64,000 nucleotides of DNA from Bacilli bacterium (GCA_900770925.1 CAAGLY010000013.1:26016-90015), one strand, 5' to 3'. Shown: positions 23,204 to 32,654, counted from the stretch's first letter. A program made the numbers and translations. Notes: generated from the letters alone by a model not told the origin.

Positions 23204-23496
23204 GCAAGAAGGAAGACAAGCAAAGCCTGCAGAAGGAATAATCCGATATTAATGAAGAGAAATTTCCGATGGCCGAGTTTATCCTCAAGACGGATTTCCT
23301 TTGACAGAATATAGACAAGCAGAACTCCGGAAGCACCGAAGAAAACAGAAGAGACAAGTACTTCGCTGAGCTTATACCGTTTTCCGTCTCCCCGAACTCC
23401 TTTGACATAGGCAAGGGAAGACCTGACGCCAAAAAGAAAACCGACAAAGACAACAAAGATTGCCCAATAAGATGGAATTGAAAAGGATAGAATCAT
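23182..23496 (-). CDS. small membrane protein with three helices
   Basis: 104 aa with hydrophobic segments at about 8-27, 46-64 and 82-100 and a basic loop between the first two. The stop lies within the end of the converging upstream gene. There is no good ribosome site, and the start lies 9 bp after the terminator of the mgl operon, so expression would need read-through or a leaderless start. Function unknown; hydrophobic periodicity is the main support. Confidence 0.5.
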   Translation of the reverse strand: MILSFSIPSYWAIFVVFVGFLFGVRSSLAYVKGVRGDGKRYKLSEVLVSSVFFGASGVLLVYILSKEIRLEDKLGHRKFLFINIGLFLLQALLVFLLAYFKIVK

Positions 23497-23504
23497 GAGA
23501 TAGA

Positions 23505-23536
23505 GAAAAAGGGCTCCGGATTAGATGGAGCCCTTC
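23505..23536 (-). terminator. intrinsic terminator of the mgl operon
   Basis: On the minus strand AAGGGCTCC, a 9-base loop, GGAGCCCTTTTT. It lies 13 bp after the permease stop codon. Confidence 0.85.
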
Positions 23537-23549
23537 CTTTCATTAATGT

Positions 23550-25253
23550 TTACTTCTTCTTCAGGTACTTGATGCAGTCAAGCGTGACGGCAGCAAGAAT
23601 GATAACGCCCTTGATGGCGAGCTGGTAGTTTGCATCGGTGATACCAATCATCGGCAGAATGACGCAGATAGCCTGGAAGATGAGAGCGCCGATAACGACA
23701 CCGGAGATCTTTCCGACACCGCCAGAGAAAGAGACACCGCCGACGACACAGGCTGCAATAGCATCGTTTTCCCTACCCTGACCTGTCCTTGCACGGACAT
23801 TGCCGGAATAGATGGCGAAGATGCTACCGCCGATACCATAGTAGATACCGGCAAGAATGAAGACGCCTAATGTAACCTTGAAGACATTAATACCGGAGAC
23901 GGCTGCTGCCTCCGGGTTACCACCGACAGCGAACCTGTTCTTACCGAATTTTGTCTTATTCCAGATAACCCACCTGACGGCAATACCGATAATTGCCCAG
24001 AAAATCATAATCGGGAAATCGGTGCCGTCCCTAAGTCCTTTACCAGAGATAATAGCAGCGACCTTTTCATCCGGCCTTCCCGTGAATTGGTTGCTCGTCC
24101 TACCGGCCATGAGACCGAAGGTGAAGAGCTGAGTGGCAAGAGTAGAGATGAACGGATGCCTCTTGAATTTAGCAGAGAAGAAGCCGGCTAAACCGGAAAT
24201 TGCTGTACAGGAGGCGATGGAGAGAAGGAACGCAAAGACAACACGGAGGCCAAGAGGGATTCCAGAGACGTTAACGGCATGTCCGAAGAATCCTAACGCT
24301 GTCGTACCGCTTGTTGTAACAAGCCTGCCTGTAAATACGGCTGACCTACCGACTAGACGTCCGATGCTTAAGTCGGTACCGGCTAAGACAATCAAGCCGG
24401 CAACGCCGAGTGCTAAGAACCTACGTGGCGCAGTCGTGTTAAGGATAAGAATAAGGTTTGAACCATTTAAGAGGAACTCGCCAGACTGGACTGCATAGAC
24501 AATCGTTGCGATGATGATAAGAAGGAGGATAGTAAGGTATAGACCGTTTTTCAGAAGGAAGCCTTTGACCGTAAAGTTGTTGACGTAATTTTCTTTCTTC
24601 TGTTCTAACCTATAGAGAGGAGGAAGTTTTTTGTTATTGATCTTTTCCCTGTAAGAGAATTTATTGACATAGAGAGTATGAACTCTATCCTGGCATTCAT
24701 CCTTTACATCCTGAAAGGCAACATTCGCATCGTTGCATTTCTGGACATATTCGACCTTGAGATCATCAAGTGCCCTCTTTTTCTGCTTATTGAATTCTTT
24801 TTCCTTGCCGGCCTCAGGTTTCTTGTTCGCCCATTCAGCTGTATAAGTTTTCCTCGCTTCTTCGTTATCTTTCTTATACTGAGCAAGTTTTGTCTCTTTT
24901 TCTGCTAAAGCAGCTTTGATGATTCCTTCGTTCTTTGCTTTTTCCTGAGCAATAAGCTTGGAATAGCTTGCCTGAATGAAATCAATTGCCGCTTTGACCT
25001 TTTCGGCAATCTGCGGTTTCTTCTTTAAGCGGACAATATCCGCTTTCTTGATTTCTTCCTTGTCTTTAGCAATCAGCTTGTCTTTCGTCTCTTTATCAAG
25101 CTGTTTGTATTTCTTCAGATTAGCGATTTCGTTCTTCAGTTCCTCGATTTTGGTAACGCCATCCCGACGAAGATCATCGAGTTCGGCCTGCCTTTTTTCG
25201 ATTTCAGGAATGAAGGACTGTTCAGTCAGAACATTTGTATTAGTCGTATCCAT
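23550..25253 (-). CDS. mglC: Mgl-type sugar ABC transporter permease with N-terminal coiled coil
   Basis: Permease of a galactose/methyl-galactoside importer. Residues from about 230 on carry roughly ten membrane helices and the family blocks DLSIGRLVG and NDAIAACVVGGVSFSGGVG near 485-505, ending in the usual LDCIKYLKKK. The first 205 residues are very different: almost only Lys, Glu, Ala, Asp and Gln in heptad-like order, predicted to form long cytoplasmic coiled coils. MglC proteins are normally about 330 aa; this one is 567. AGG codons in the membrane part fall on hydrophobic positions. It is the last gene of mglB-mglA-mglC; its ribosome site GAGGAG precedes ATG. Confidence 0.92.
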   Translation of the reverse strand: MDTTNTNVLTEQSFIPEIEKRQAELDDLRRDGVTKIEELKNEIANLKKYKQLDKETKDKLIAKDKEEIKKADIVRLKKKPQIAEKVKAAIDFIQASYSKLIAQEKAKNEGIIKAALAEKETKLAQYKKDNEEARKTYTAEWANKKPEAGKEKEFNKQKKRALDDLKVEYVQKCNDANVAFQDVKDECQDRVHTLYVNKFSYREKINNKKLPPLYRLEQKKENYVNNFTVKGFLLKNGLYLTILLLIIIATIVYAVQSGEFLLNGSNLILILNTTAPRRFLALGVAGLIVLAGTDLSIGRLVGRSAVFTGRLVTTSGTTALGFFGHAVNVSGIPLGLRVVFAFLLSIASCTAISGLAGFFSAKFKRHPFISTLATQLFTFGLMAGRTSNQFTGRPDEKVAAIISGKGLRDGTDFPIMIFWAIIGIAVRWVIWNKTKFGKNRFAVGGNPEAAAVSGINVFKVTLGVFILAGIYYGIGGSIFAIYSGNVRARTGQGRENDAIAACVVGGVSFSGGVGKISGVVIGALIFQAICVILPMIGITDANYQLAIKGVIILAAVTLDCIKYLKKK

Positions 25254-25270
25254 TTTCTAATTTCTCCTCT

Positions 25271-26764
25271 TTATAAGTACTTTGCAGAAAGTCTTAACAG
25301 CTCTTCCTGATTGGTTTCCTTCGTGTTGACAACACCGGCAAGATGATAGTTGCTCCTTACCGCGATACGGTTAGTGATTCCTAAGATTTCCGGCCTTTCA
25401 GAGCTGACCACGATACAGGTTTTGCCTTCCTTGGCAAGATTGATAATCAATTGATAGATTTCATACTTAGCACCGACATCAATACCGCGGGTAGGCTCAT
25501 CAAGAAGGAAGACATCCGGATTACGTTCAAGCCATTTTCCGATGATTACTTTCTGCTGGTTTCCGCCGCTAAGAGCGGAAATCAGATCATTCGGTCCCCT
25601 GCACTTGGTGTGCCTAGTGTAAATTTCACGGACCGTGGCTTCTTTCCTCTTTCCATCGTTAAGGAAACCTAATGTCTTATACTTATCGAGATTTGTAATT
25701 GTCGTATTGAACGTCAGAGTTCCTTTCATGAACCTTCCGTTTGCTTTACGTTCCTCAGTGACAAAGGCGAAGTTATAATCCCTGGCTTCTTTCGGTGAAC
25801 GGAATTTTACCTGTTTGCCGTTAAAGAAGATTTTTCCGGTCTTAATGGTACGGATACCGAAGAGAGTTTCCAGTAATTCGCTTCGGCCAGCACCGACAAG
25901 GCCATAAACACCGAAGATTTCACCTTTACGGACAGAAAAGGAAATATCACGGAGAAGAGGAGCATACCTAGTAGAAAGATTCTCCACTCTCAGGATTTCC
26001 TCGCCTGGAGTATTGTCTACCGGCGGGAAACGCTGAGTCAGGGAACGGCCGACCATAGCAGAAATCAGTTCGTTCCTGTTGGTATCCTTTGTTGCTTTCG
26101 TCCTGATCCTTTCACCATCACGCAGAACAGAGACTTCATCGCATATTTCGAAGATTTCATCCATCTTATGGGAGATATAAACAAATGAAACACCCCGTTT
26201 GCGTAAGTCACTGACAATCTTGAAGAGCTTGCGGACTTCCGGTTCTGTCAAAGATGAGGTCGGTTCGTCTAAAACAATAATCTTTGCGTTATAGGACACA
26301 GCCTTAGCGATTTCCACCATCTGACGCTGAGAGACTGACCTCGTGCGCCTGCGCTGTTTAGGGTTGGCGTTGATTCCAAGGCTCTCGAAGAGACCTTTCG
26401 TTTCAAATAACCTGTAGTTTTCATCGACAAGTCCGCCACGGGTCTTGTAGCGTCCAAGCCACCTGTTATCCAGAACGGTCCTATCTAAGCACTGATTGAG
26501 CTCCTGGTGAACCATAGCAACACCGTTTTCAAGGGCATCTTTCGGATTTTCGAAATTGACGTTCTTGTCATCGAAAATAATACTTCCGTCGTCCTTTGCA
26601 TAAATACCGAAGAGGCACTTCATCCTAGTGGACTTACCTGCTCCGTTTTCACCCATCAATCCCCTGACTGTTCCACGCTTAACAGAAAGATTGATATTTT
26701 TAAGAACATGATTTTTTCCGAAAGATTTGCTTAAGTCATGGATTTCAAGTATGTTTTCTGTCAC
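25271..26764 (-). CDS. mglA: Mgl-type sugar ABC transporter ATP-binding protein
   Basis: Two-domain sugar ATPase, 497 aa. The first domain has GENGAGKST, then SVSQRQMVEIAKAVS and LDEPTSSLTE; the second has a degenerate Walker A (VGAGRSE) and SGGNQQKVIIGKWL and LDEPTRGIDVG. The start is the GTG at 26764, because AAGGAGG stands 8 bases upstream and the protein then begins VTENILEIHDLSKSF as its relatives do; the longer ATG frame runs into a hairpin. AGG codons at KSTxMKCLFG, DNxWLGRY and TxSVSQ occupy Leu/Ile/Met positions, while the Arg of LGRY is CGC. Confidence 0.93.
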   Translation of the reverse strand: MTENILEIHDLSKSFGKNHVLKNINLSVKRGTVRGLMGENGAGKSTRMKCLFGIYAKDDGSIIFDDKNVNFENPKDALENGVAMVHQELNQCLDRTVLDNRWLGRYKTRGGLVDENYRLFETKGLFESLGINANPKQRRRTRSVSQRQMVEIAKAVSYNAKIIVLDEPTSSLTEPEVRKLFKIVSDLRKRGVSFVYISHKMDEIFEICDEVSVLRDGERIRTKATKDTNRNELISAMVGRSLTQRFPPVDNTPGEEILRVENLSTRYAPLLRDISFSVRKGEIFGVYGLVGAGRSELLETLFGIRTIKTGKIFFNGKQVKFRSPKEARDYNFAFVTEERKANGRFMKGTLTFNTTITNLDKYKTLGFLNDGKRKEATVREIYTRHTKCRGPNDLISALSGGNQQKVIIGKWLERNPDVFLLDEPTRGIDVGAKYEIYQLIINLAKEGKTCIVVSSERPEILGITNRIAVRSNYHLAGVVNTKETNQEELLRLSAKYL

Positions 26765-26792
26765 TCTTTCTTCCTCCTTCATCATTGAAGAA

Positions 26793-26820
26793 GGGATGCT
26801 ATGAAGATTCATAGCATCCC
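26793..26820. promoter_or_regulatory. intercistronic hairpin between mglB and mglA
   Basis: GGGATGCTATGA and TCATAGCATCCC form a perfect 12-bp stem with a 4-base loop in the 79-bp gap between the binding-protein gene and the ATPase gene. No long T run follows. Such hairpins at this position usually stabilise the 3' end of the binding-protein message or cause partial termination. Confidence 0.75.
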
Positions 26821-26843
26821 TCATTTTCTTGCTTATCGGCAGA

Positions 26844-27956
26844 CTACTTTTCTAATGCGTGATACCAATCCTTGATGATGTTACCCTGTGCAACACCCTG
26901 ACCCTGAGAGCCAGAGCCGACAAAGTAGGCATTAGAAACGGAAGAGAGATCAGCAACACCGCTGTTATCGGATTTCTTCGGCTGACGATTGAAGAAGACA
27001 ACCGGTTTGCCAGCAGCTTTGTCGAGATAAGTCTTATAGTTAGCGTGAGTGATGATGTTGAAAGCGAAGGCATCGTAGTTGCCGCCGAGCTTGGCATCGA
27101 CCTGTTCCTGGAGCTTAGTATCATCGGTACCTTCACCAGCGACAACAGTGACTTCGAAGCCTAATGCCTTAGCATAGTGCGGAAGAGCCTTTGCATAGGT
27201 TTCCTGGATAAAGTTATCGTTCTGAGAATAAAGAGCGACAAGTAATTTCTTTCCCTTGACTGCCGAATCTTCAGCAACATTGACATAGTTACCCGGTTTT
27301 AAGGTGTCTGCATTCTGTTTAGTAACAGCAGCGAACTGAGTCTGGATAACATGGCTGTTTAATTCATCGAGATTTAAGGAAGCACGTCCGCCATAGTTAG
27401 CAGAGATAACAGGGTTAGTTCCCTTGACCCTATTAGCTAAAACTAAGGCAGTAGCAAGAGCTTGATCATCACCATTCTGGGAAACAGAACCGGCAAGCGT
27501 GCCCTTCTTGATCCTGTCGCAGGCAGTTCCAAGAGCATCAAAGCCGACAATCGGAGTGCCCTTTAAAAGACCAGTAGCGTTAGAAGCAGCGATAGCCATA
27601 CCATCGTTGTTAGAGACGATGAAATCGAGCTTTCCTTTATACTTCTTAACCCAAGTCTCGACCTGGACCTTAGCAAAAGCATCATTCCAGGAACCAGTGG
27701 TATCCGTGCAGGTAACACGGGTGAGTTCCTTAGCCTTGAATCCGCCTTCAGCAGCAATAGAATTTAAAGCATCAACACAGCCTTTGGTACGATCTTCGGC
27801 TTCCGGGTTTCCGTCTTCGCCGACAAGAATGGCATAACCGAGTTCGCCATCAGAGATAGCATTCTTCCAGGACCATTCCTTGGCAGTGGTCTTGTTGCAT
27901 CCGACAGTAGCACCGGCTAATAAAACTAACGACAGGAACGAAACGAGCTTTTTCAT
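26844..27956 (-). CDS. mglB: galactose/glucose-type sugar-binding lipoprotein
   Basis: Extracytoplasmic receptor of the Mgl importer, 370 aa. It has a lipoprotein signal with lipobox ATVGC (Cys at residue 20), the periplasmic-binding-protein fold of type I, an SNNDGMAIAA segment near 115 and VVFFNRQP near 325, both typical of galactose-binding proteins. The ribosome site AAAGGAG is 6 bases before ATG. It is the first gene of the operon, with two cre-like sites upstream. A second paralogue is at 28180. Confidence 0.9.
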   Translation of the reverse strand: MKKLVSFLSLVLLAGATVGCNKTTAKEWSWKNAISDGELGYAILVGEDGNPEAEDRTKGCVDALNSIAAEGGFKAKELTRVTCTDTTGSWNDAFAKVQVETWVKKYKGKLDFIVSNNDGMAIAASNATGLLKGTPIVGFDALGTACDRIKKGTLAGSVSQNGDDQALATALVLANRVKGTNPVISANYGGRASLNLDELNSHVIQTQFAAVTKQNADTLKPGNYVNVAEDSAVKGKKLLVALYSQNDNFIQETYAKALPHYAKALGFEVTVVAGEGTDDTKLQEQVDAKLGGNYDAFAFNIITHANYKTYLDKAAGKPVVFFNRQPKKSDNSGVADLSSVSNAYFVGSGSQGQGVAQGNIIKDWYHALEK

Positions 27957-28011
27957 ATTTTTTCTCCTTTTTGTTTTTCCTCAAGGGGGCGTTCAATAAG
28001 ACTGGCCATCC

Positions 28012-28041
28012 TTAAGCGCTTAAATTCTAAACCGCTTACAT
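28012..28041. promoter_or_regulatory. two cre-like sites upstream of mglB
   Basis: TTAAGCGCTTAA (28012-28023), a perfect palindrome, and on the minus strand TGTAAGCGGTTTAG (28027-28040), which fits the cre pattern well. They lie 55-85 bp before the mglB start. Binding by CcpA or a LacI-family repressor is inference. Confidence 0.5.
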
Positions 28042-28179
28042 AAATTAAAAAATGGAAAAAACAACACTGAAATTGAAAAAATCTACACACAAACAAACAT
28101 TCAAAGACAAAAATTCCACTTTTTCTCTGTTTGCTTCTCTAACCTTATTAATAGGGAAAACTTGAAAATGAATCCCCTT

Positions 28180-29193
28180 TTACAAATTGCTCAGAATTTC
28201 CCCCTGAACATAAACCGTGTATTCGTTTGCCCTTGTCTCGGTAAAATCATCAGGAAGTGCCTTATTGTTGAGAAGGCAGTCAGCAATCTCAACGCAGGTC
28301 TTCGCCTGCTTTTTTTCTTCGTTTTTCACCGTTCCGGAAAGCAAACCTTTCTGCCTATACTGAATGCCGATATCCGTGCCATCGACACCGAAAACAGGGA
28401 AAGGAAGAGAGTCAGAGGGATCATCGGAAACAAGGTCGTTCTCAATCAGATAGTCGACCGCACCAATTGCCCTATCATCATTGTTGGAAAGCACCAATTC
28501 AATCTTGTCTCCGAACTGCTCGTACCAGTCTTTCCTGATAACCTTTGCCTCATCGCGGCTCCAGTTGCAGTAACTAGAAGCAAGGATCTCGGTCTGATAG
28601 CCATCCGTTTTTAAGGTATTCAGTACCGAATTGCTTCTCTTCTCTGTATCCTGATTTCCGATTTCGCCCTTTAATAGGACAAGCTGAATCACACCGTCAT
28701 GATTTTTATCGTATTCGGAAAACAGTCCGTCCTCTGTTTTAAAGAGGGTTTCTACCCTCTTTGCCTGGCTACTCCCCTCAAAGAGAGGATCCGTTCCGAC
28801 AAAGAAGATATTCTTATTCGTCTTCCGTCCGCGGATCCTATCCGCATCAAGAGGCTGACGGTTAAAGAAAATAACCGGAATATCTTTTTTGGAGACTTTA
28901 TCGATAATCGCGCCGGAAGAAAGCCGGTCGACAAGGTTGATGAACCTCCTCTTGCTGTTCCCGCTGTCCCTAGCATCCACAATCGATTCGTTCTGCTGAA
29001 TCTGAGAATTCGAGGCGTACTTCACGCTATAGGAGTATCCTTTCCCATCTAATTCAGCCTGGAGCGCGTGGTTCAGAGACCTGATGAAGGTATCGTTCTC
29101 GTTATAGATGAAGACGGATGCCTCCGTCTTCTTCTCTCCGCACGAAACAAGAAGAAAGAGACAAGATAAAAGTAAGTAGCTTCTATTCTTCAT
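28180..29193 (-). CDS. second galactose-binding-like lipoprotein, probable sensor partner
   Basis: 337 aa, lipobox LLVSC (Cys at residue 18), MglB-type fold. It carries IPVIFFNRQP near 108, a calcium loop of MglB type (DKNHDGVIQLVLLKGE near 160-175) and NNDDMAIGA near 240 with Met encoded by AGG (28471-28473). It differs clearly from the transport receptor next door and is the last gene of the response regulator-kinase-lipoprotein operon, overlapping the kinase by 11 bp. By analogy with XylFII-LytS-YesN of clostridia, it may bind sugar and signal through the kinase rather than feed the importer. Confidence 0.85.
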   Translation of the reverse strand: MKNRSYLLLSCLFLLVSCGEKKTEASVFIYNENDTFIRSLNHALQAELDGKGYSYSVKYASNSQIQQNESIVDARDSGNSKRRFINLVDRLSSGAIIDKVSKKDIPVIFFNRQPLDADRIRGRKTNKNIFFVGTDPLFEGSSQAKRVETLFKTEDGLFSEYDKNHDGVIQLVLLKGEIGNQDTEKRSNSVLNTLKTDGYQTEILASSYCNWSRDEAKVIRKDWYEQFGDKIELVLSNNDDRAIGAVDYLIENDLVSDDPSDSLPFPVFGVDGTDIGIQYRQKGLLSGTVKNEEKKQAKTCVEIADCLLNNKALPDDFTETRANEYTVYVQGEILSNL

Positions 29194-30907
29194 TGTCTTT
29201 CACCTCCGAAAGCGGAATATTTATTTCAATCCTCGTTCCGTCATCGGGTGAGGATTCAATCTTGATGTCTGCTTTTTCTCCGTAATAAATGCGTAAACGC
29301 TGATAGACATTCGAGATTCCTACTCCGTTATGGATGTTCTTATCCTTCCTGGATTTCTTGATCTCTTCCAGCTTCTCCGGAAGGATTCCGCATCCATTGT
29401 CCTTAATGGTGAACTTAAGGAAACCTTCCTGGGTATATCCTTTGATGAAAATCCTGGCCTTATGGTCTGTCGTCTCCCCAAAACCATGGACGATGGCGTT
29501 CTCGACAATCGGCTGAAGAATCAGCTTGATAATCGGAAGGTTCCTGATTTTATCCTCAGCATCAATCTCAAAGCCGAACGTCTCTCCAAAGCGCATCTTC
29601 TGAATCTGAAGATAGTATTTGACATGGCTTAGTTCATCCTTGACCGGAATGATATTCTTTCCCCGGGAGATTGAGATGCGGAAGAAACGGGAGAGAGCCA
29701 CAATCCTATTCTGTGCCTTCTCCTTTTCGTCTTCATCAATCAGATAGATGATAGAATCAAGGGTGTTATAGAGGAAATGCGGATTAATCTGATTCTGTAA
29801 AGCTCTTAATTCCGCTTTATTCCTTTCTTTCTGTTCTTCTAGAATCTCCGTTGCCAGGTTATGGATTTTATTCCTCCTCTTTTCAAAGGAACGGTTAAGA
29901 GACTCGATTTCCTTAGTTCCCTTCTTATCAAAGCTGCTCTGAATCTGGAAATCGAGGTTCTCAACGTTTTCCCTCTCTTTCTGAAGACGGACAAGAGGAG
30001 TGGAAATCTGCGTAGAGACCAAGAAAAAGATGAAGAGGAAGACAAGTAAGATAACCAAAGAATAAATACCGCAGTTAATCAGGAACGTTTTCTTTGTTTC
30101 ATATAGTTCATTTATGTTTGTTTTTATAGCAACTCTCCATCTTGTCTTTGGAATGGTTGAAATAAAAAGAAAGAAGGAGTCTCTGCTTTCTTCATATGAC
30201 GTGCTTCCGATAACTGTATCGGAGATTATCTTCTTTTCCTTATCCGTGACCGTCCCCGAGCAATAGACAAGCCGGCCGTCATTATCGTAAATATAGACAT
30301 GTCCGCCTTTTCCAAGGCGGGTCTCATCAATGATAGAGGCAATCGAGTCGAACTGATAGACAATATGGATAACGGCAACGTTCTTGCCGTTATCGTATTC
30401 AAAATATTTTGAAACATTGAACAGAGATGCCGAATCCACACGGGAAAAGACATTTAAGGAAGGAGTAGTAAAAGAAGCGATGAACCAGTTTTCCAGTCTT
30501 ACTTCCTCCTTGCTTTTTTCGTTTTTGAAGTTGCTGGATGAGGCAATCAGATTACCCTGTTCATCAAAAAGAGAAAGAGAGCTGATAGAAGGCGTGATGA
30601 TACGGATTTCATCAAAGAAATTATCCGCTGTTTCCGTGATGGTTTCCTCTGTTTCATTCACTAGGCGTTTCTGAATGGCATCAGAGGCATTGACGACTTC
30701 ACTGATATAGTTAGAATAATTCGAGATTGCCTGTTCTGAGGTAGAAACAACCTGTTCCCTGTAGGTGTTCTCCACATTACCGGAATAGGTGAAGGTAACA
30801 ATCCTGAACCTTCCGGCAATTAAAAAGAGAAAGCTGATAACAAAGACAGTAAATAGCTCCGTCTTTAAAGACAGACGGCTATGAAAGCTTCTTTTTCCGG
30901 TAGTCAT
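29183..30907 (-). CDS. YesM/LytS-type sensor histidine kinase
   Basis: 574 aa from the ATG at 30907, which has GGGAAGG upstream; a longer frame to 31021 lies inside the response regulator gene. A membrane helix at about 15-38, an extracellular sensor domain of about 250 residues (Cache-like), a second helix near 265-290 (SLVILLVFLFIFF), a HAMP-like linker, then the His_kinase domain with QINPHFLYNTLDS (phospho-His) and an HATPase domain with NGCGILP and GVGISNVYQRL. AGG stands at Met positions (SFEKMMNKI) and inside the first membrane helix. Confidence 0.92.
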   Translation of the reverse strand: MTTGKRSFHSRLSLKTELFTVFVISFLFLIAGRFRIVTFTYSGNVENTYREQVVSTSEQAISNYSNYISEVVNASDAIQKRLVNETEETITETADNFFDEIRIITPSISSLSLFDEQGNLIASSSNFKNEKSKEEVRLENWFIASFTTPSLNVFSRVDSASLFNVSKYFEYDNGKNVAVIHIVYQFDSIASIIDETRLGKGGHVYIYDNDGRLVYCSGTVTDKEKKIISDTVIGSTSYEESRDSFFLFISTIPKTRWRVAIKTNINELYETKKTFLINCGIYSLVILLVFLFIFFLVSTQISTPLVRLQKERENVENLDFQIQSSFDKKGTKEIESLNRSFEKRRNKIHNLATEILEEQKERNKAELRALQNQINPHFLYNTLDSIIYLIDEDEKEKAQNRIVALSRFFRISISRGKNIIPVKDELSHVKYYLQIQKMRFGETFGFEIDAEDKIRNLPIIKLILQPIVENAIVHGFGETTDHKARIFIKGYTQEGFLKFTIKDNGCGILPEKLEEIKKSRKDKNIHNGVGISNVYQRLRIYYGEKADIKIESSPDDGTRIEINIPLSEVKDNEE

Positions 30908-32474
30908 CCGGTGACCTTCCCGTGTACTTCTTAAAACAGTGCGAGAAATAATAAGGATCCGCATAGCCGACGTCTCTCGCAATGGTGATAATCCGGTTAT
31001 TCGCATTCGAAAGCAGATCAAGCGCCTTCTTCCTTCTAAGTTCCGTCATCCTCTTAGTGAATGATTTTCCGTTTTTCTTTAGAATAGCGGAAATGTAACT
31101 AACAGAATAAGCAAGCTCATTAGCAACATCATCAATAGACAGACCAGGATTCGTGAAGTTTGCTTCTAAGAATTTCTGTATCCGTTCATAGGAGGATTCA
31201 AGTCCGGAAAGACGCTTGGATTCATTGACTTTGATTACCCGCTCTGCAATCTGATAATAGTACTCAATTAACGAAGTGGGCGTCTTTATCCGATAGAGAG
31301 TGTCCCTGATTTCAATATGAGAGTCGAATCCTAGGTAGAAATCATTGAGGGAGATACAGGCTTTGAGGAGAGCATCAAGAATGTTCGAGAGAATGTAGTT
31401 ATAGTTTTCCTTATACTGGGGGGTAGAAATCTGTAGGATCAGCTTCTTGATTTTCTCTTCTGCCTCTTCCTTCTTCCCGTAAGAGAGAAAGTAAGTAAGG
31501 TTACGGTATTCGTTCTCATCGACCTTGCCGCTGTTCCCGCTATCATTCTCCTCTTTCTCTAAGTCCGCAAAAGAAAAGACCATGTTCTGTCCTAAGACAG
31601 TCCGGTATTCAAGAGAACGTTTGGCATGGCGGAACAGTTTCCGGTAGTTAATCGGTTTTTCCCTGATATCGCTGACACCGCAGGAGATTGAGATATTTCC
31701 TCCGCGTTTCACCCTAGCTAAGATACTATTCAGAGATAGAATCAGCTCTTCGCCATTCACCTTCTTATCACTTTCTAAGAGAAGGACAAACTGGTTATCG
31801 TTCAGGAACTGATAATAGGTAAACCGTCCGTCTCCGAATTCCTTATCGATATTCTTCTTCAGGAAGAAGTAGAAAAGATCCTGCTGTTCGAATCCAAGGT
31901 CCTCCTTATCGGAATCAAAGACAATAATCCTCTGATACTCGTGATTAAGATCAATTCCGTCCTCAACAAGTTTTCCGTTGAAGTTATCACTGATTTCCTT
32001 CACTTTAATCAGAAGATTCAGATCTTCAGACTGAAGGAAGCGAACAGAGTCCCTTGCTTTCTGTTCCAGATTCTTCCTGTTCCTATCCTTGTGATACTGA
32101 TTATCGAGAATTTCCTTTGCTTTATTCAGCGTAGAAAGAAGCTCATCCTTAAACACCGGCTTAGTCAGATAGCCGACCACTCCCAAGGAAATGGCTTCCT
32201 TAGCATAGTCAAAGGAATCATATCCGGAAACAATGATGGACTGAATCAGAGGAAGTTCCCTTTTGAAGTGCTTGATCAGATCAATTCCATCGACATACGG
32301 CATGCGGATATCCGTGATCAGGATATCCGGAGCCAAAGAGATTCCGTTCTCCGATGCATCGTATCCATTCTCAAAACAGCCAACGACCTCAAACTGGTCG
32401 CTGAGCTTAGTCAGAATCGATTTCAATCGGCTTCGGACAGACTCTTCGTCATCCGCAATAATTACCCGGTACAT
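30879..32474 (-). CDS. YesN-type response regulator (REC plus AraC DNA-binding domain)
   Basis: 531 aa. REC domain at 1-120 with ADDEE, the phospho-acceptor Asp in ITDIRMP near 57 and the KP loop near 105; a middle helical domain; and a C-terminal AraC domain from about 430 with two helix-turn-helix units ending in GYADPYYFSHCFKKYTG and then MSPDDYR. In that last motif Met is AGG (30915-30917) and the Arg is CGG. It heads the operon with the kinase and second binding protein. Probable targets are the neighbouring mgl and galKT genes. Confidence 0.92.
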   Translation of the reverse strand: MYRVIIADDEESVRSRLKSILTKLSDQFEVVGCFENGYDASENGISLAPDILITDIRMPYVDGIDLIKHFKRELPLIQSIIVSGYDSFDYAKEAISLGVVGYLTKPVFKDELLSTLNKAKEILDNQYHKDRNRKNLEQKARDSVRFLQSEDLNLLIKVKEISDNFNGKLVEDGIDLNHEYQRIIVFDSDKEDLGFEQQDLFYFFLKKNIDKEFGDGRFTYYQFLNDNQFVLLLESDKKVNGEELILSLNSILARVKRGGNISISCGVSDIREKPINYRKLFRHAKRSLEYRTVLGQNMVFSFADLEKEENDSGNSGKVDENEYRNLTYFLSYGKKEEAEEKIKKLILQISTPQYKENYNYILSNILDALLKACISLNDFYLGFDSHIEIRDTLYRIKTPTSLIEYYYQIAERVIKVNESKRLSGLESSYERIQKFLEANFTNPGLSIDDVANELAYSVSYISAILKKNGKSFTKRMTELRRKKALDLLSNANNRIITIARDVGYADPYYFSHCFKKYTGRSPDDYRKKKLS

Positions 32475-32654
32475 GTATTTCCTTTGAATCCGTTGATTTC
32501 CTTCTAGTAGAGATTATACGGCATAAAGGGCTTTCTGTGCAGAAAAACGCCTGTTTTCCTCTGTTTCGGAAGAACAGAGTTTAAACAGCTCTCTTCTTTC
32601 AATTCGAAAAACATCCAGACTTTCTTAGAAAGATACACAAGAAGAGAAAAGCTA

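Noticed and set aside
28162..28614. A plus-strand frame of 150 codons over the second binding protein
   Set aside because: It lies opposite a well-supported lipoprotein gene and has no family motif; it is an antisense shadow, as are several long frames opposite GH78, RNase J and the isomerase.
29183..31021. The longer start of the histidine kinase at 31021
   Set aside because: The extra 38 residues lie inside the response regulator gene in another frame and add no domain; ATG 30907 has a ribosome site and starts before the first membrane helix.
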